From assembly GCA_964625145.1 (NCBI GenBank), contig CAZVAQ010000009.1, forward strand, positions 1 through 40,980: DNA of 40,980 bases. Direction: 5' to 3'. The position numbers and the translations under genes were made by a program. Shown piece after piece: positions 40,525-40,980 of the stretch (the first letter of the stretch is position 1; each line of letters begins with the position of its first letter). The DNA comes from CAYTRP01 sp964625145 (GTDB lineage Bacteria > Sumerlaeota > Sumerlaeia > SLMS01 > JAHLLQ01). Below the pieces are notes generated by a model. The model saw only the letters and a list, made by a program, of their open reading frames with translations, did not search any database and had not been told where the DNA came from.

Positions 40525-40980
40525 TCAAGGGACTTCCGGAAAGACCTGCACGCCGGTCGATTTCCACACGTTGTCGTTTCTCCACGTGCCCGGATATCTG
40601 CCGGTTCCGCGGAAACGCCCCGCGTCATACTGATGACCGCCGATGAGGAACAGCTCGTCGCCCTTCCCCAGGACCACATGGTTGATGCGGGCCTCGTACT
40701 GGGGCTCCTCGTGCAATCCATACGGTCCCGACTGGCCCAGCAGCCACCATTCGACTGCATCGGCGGAGACCCAGGTTTCCCGGCGCATCGTTGCCAATTC
40801 CACCACGTTGTCGCCGCCGACCAGGAACAAGGTCTGCCCCAGCGAGACCATGCTCATCAAGTGCCGCTCTCCCCATCGGGCCTTGTCATTGATCAAGGTC
40901 CAATCGCTGCCGTCTTCCGATGACCACACGTCACTCAGGTAATGATGCGTGTTCTGTTCAAAGTCAAAGTCGGCTCCGCC
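40525..40980 (-). CDS. Kelch-like beta-propeller protein, C-terminal part (cut by window edge)
   Basis: The last 151 residues of a longer protein; the frame is open to the right edge. It shows kelch-type repeats: SDVWSSEDGSDWTLI...RWGERHLMSMVSLGQTLFLVGGD, then ETWVSADAVEWWLL, then INHVVLGKGDELFLIGGHQYD and DNVWKSTG. The repeated order is D-x-W-x-S-x-D-G...W, then R, then a beta strand ending GG. Such propellers are often secreted and bind proteins or glycans. The N-terminus and signal peptide are outside the window, so function is open. Confidence 0.75.
   Translation of the reverse strand, partial: GGADFDFEQNTHHYLSDVWSSEDGSDWTLINDKARWGERHLMSMVSLGQTLFLVGGDNVVELATMRRETWVSADAVEWWLLGQSGPYGLHEEPQYEARINHVVLGKGDELFLIGGHQYDAGRFRGTGRYPGTWRNDNVWKSTGVQVFPEVP

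Noticed and set aside
1..40980. Search for CRISPR arrays, insertion sequences, prophage genes, rRNA and tRNA genes.
   Set aside because: No regularly spaced repeats, transposase or integrase motifs, or RNA gene signatures were found on either strand.

Overview
This is a GC-rich, densely coded stretch of a bacterial chromosome or scaffold. Exactly 100 N at 13645-13744 looks like an assembly placeholder, so the window probably comes from a draft or metagenome-derived genome. The gene content points to a diderm, free-living heterotroph of an under-studied phylum: heptose (LPS core) biosynthesis, a parvulin lipoprotein, a type II secretion/type IV-like pseudopilin cluster, bacillithiol synthesis and B12-dependent methylmalonyl-CoA mutase. 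I cannot fix the phylum from sequence alone; PVC-like or candidate phyla such as Sumerlaeota or Hydrogenedentota would fit. No mobile element, CRISPR array, rRNA or tRNA was found.

Layout. 1-2982 (-): methylmalonyl-CoA mutase, small then large subunit (the large one cut by the window edge), with a promoter candidate. 3208-5659 (+): Maf nucleotide pyrophosphatase, a GT2 glycosyltransferase and a TVP38/DedA-type membrane protein. 5846-8708 (-): a trypsin-like secreted protease followed by an unknown exported protein. 8854-17842 (-): nine consecutive pseudopilin genes in transcription order GspH-GspI-GspJ-GspK and then five GspG-like paralogues, closed by a strong terminator. No secretion ATPase, platform protein, secretin or prepilin peptidase is present here. 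18183-22421: family-4 uracil-DNA glycosylase, a GNAT acetyltransferase on the other strand, rplU-rpmA, then an unusual GmhB-HldC fusion overlapping a uroporphyrinogen-III methyltransferase. 28596-22423 (-): a compact run of SDR oxidoreductase, ispD, ispF, manA, a 61-residue membrane protein, a membrane pseudokinase and a nucleotide-sugar epimerase-like protein. 28884-32731 (+): an orphan LacI-type helix-turn-helix protein, nadA, tsaD, bshA. 40980-32739 (-): a kelch-like protein cut by the edge, rlmD-type RNA methyltransferase, parvulin lipoprotein with a coupled unknown gene, a SPOR-like exported protein, and a J-domain/TPR protein paired with an Hsp70.

Most unusual items. (1) A degenerate kinase whose extracytoplasmic C-terminus carries the sequence signature of the GspG pseudopilin head. 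(2) Five tandem enlarged GspG-like pseudopilins, one with a textbook EF-hand loop, next to a GspK that contains a lamin-tail-like domain and a GspJ with an extra Asp-rich calcium-type loop. (3) A heptose phosphatase-nucleotidyltransferase fusion that has lost two of the usual zinc-binding cysteines. (4) An 88-residue LacI-type DNA-binding domain without a ligand domain, with repeats upstream. (5) An epimerase-like protein with leucine in place of the catalytic tyrosine. All functional statements rest on reading motifs by eye; no searches were run.
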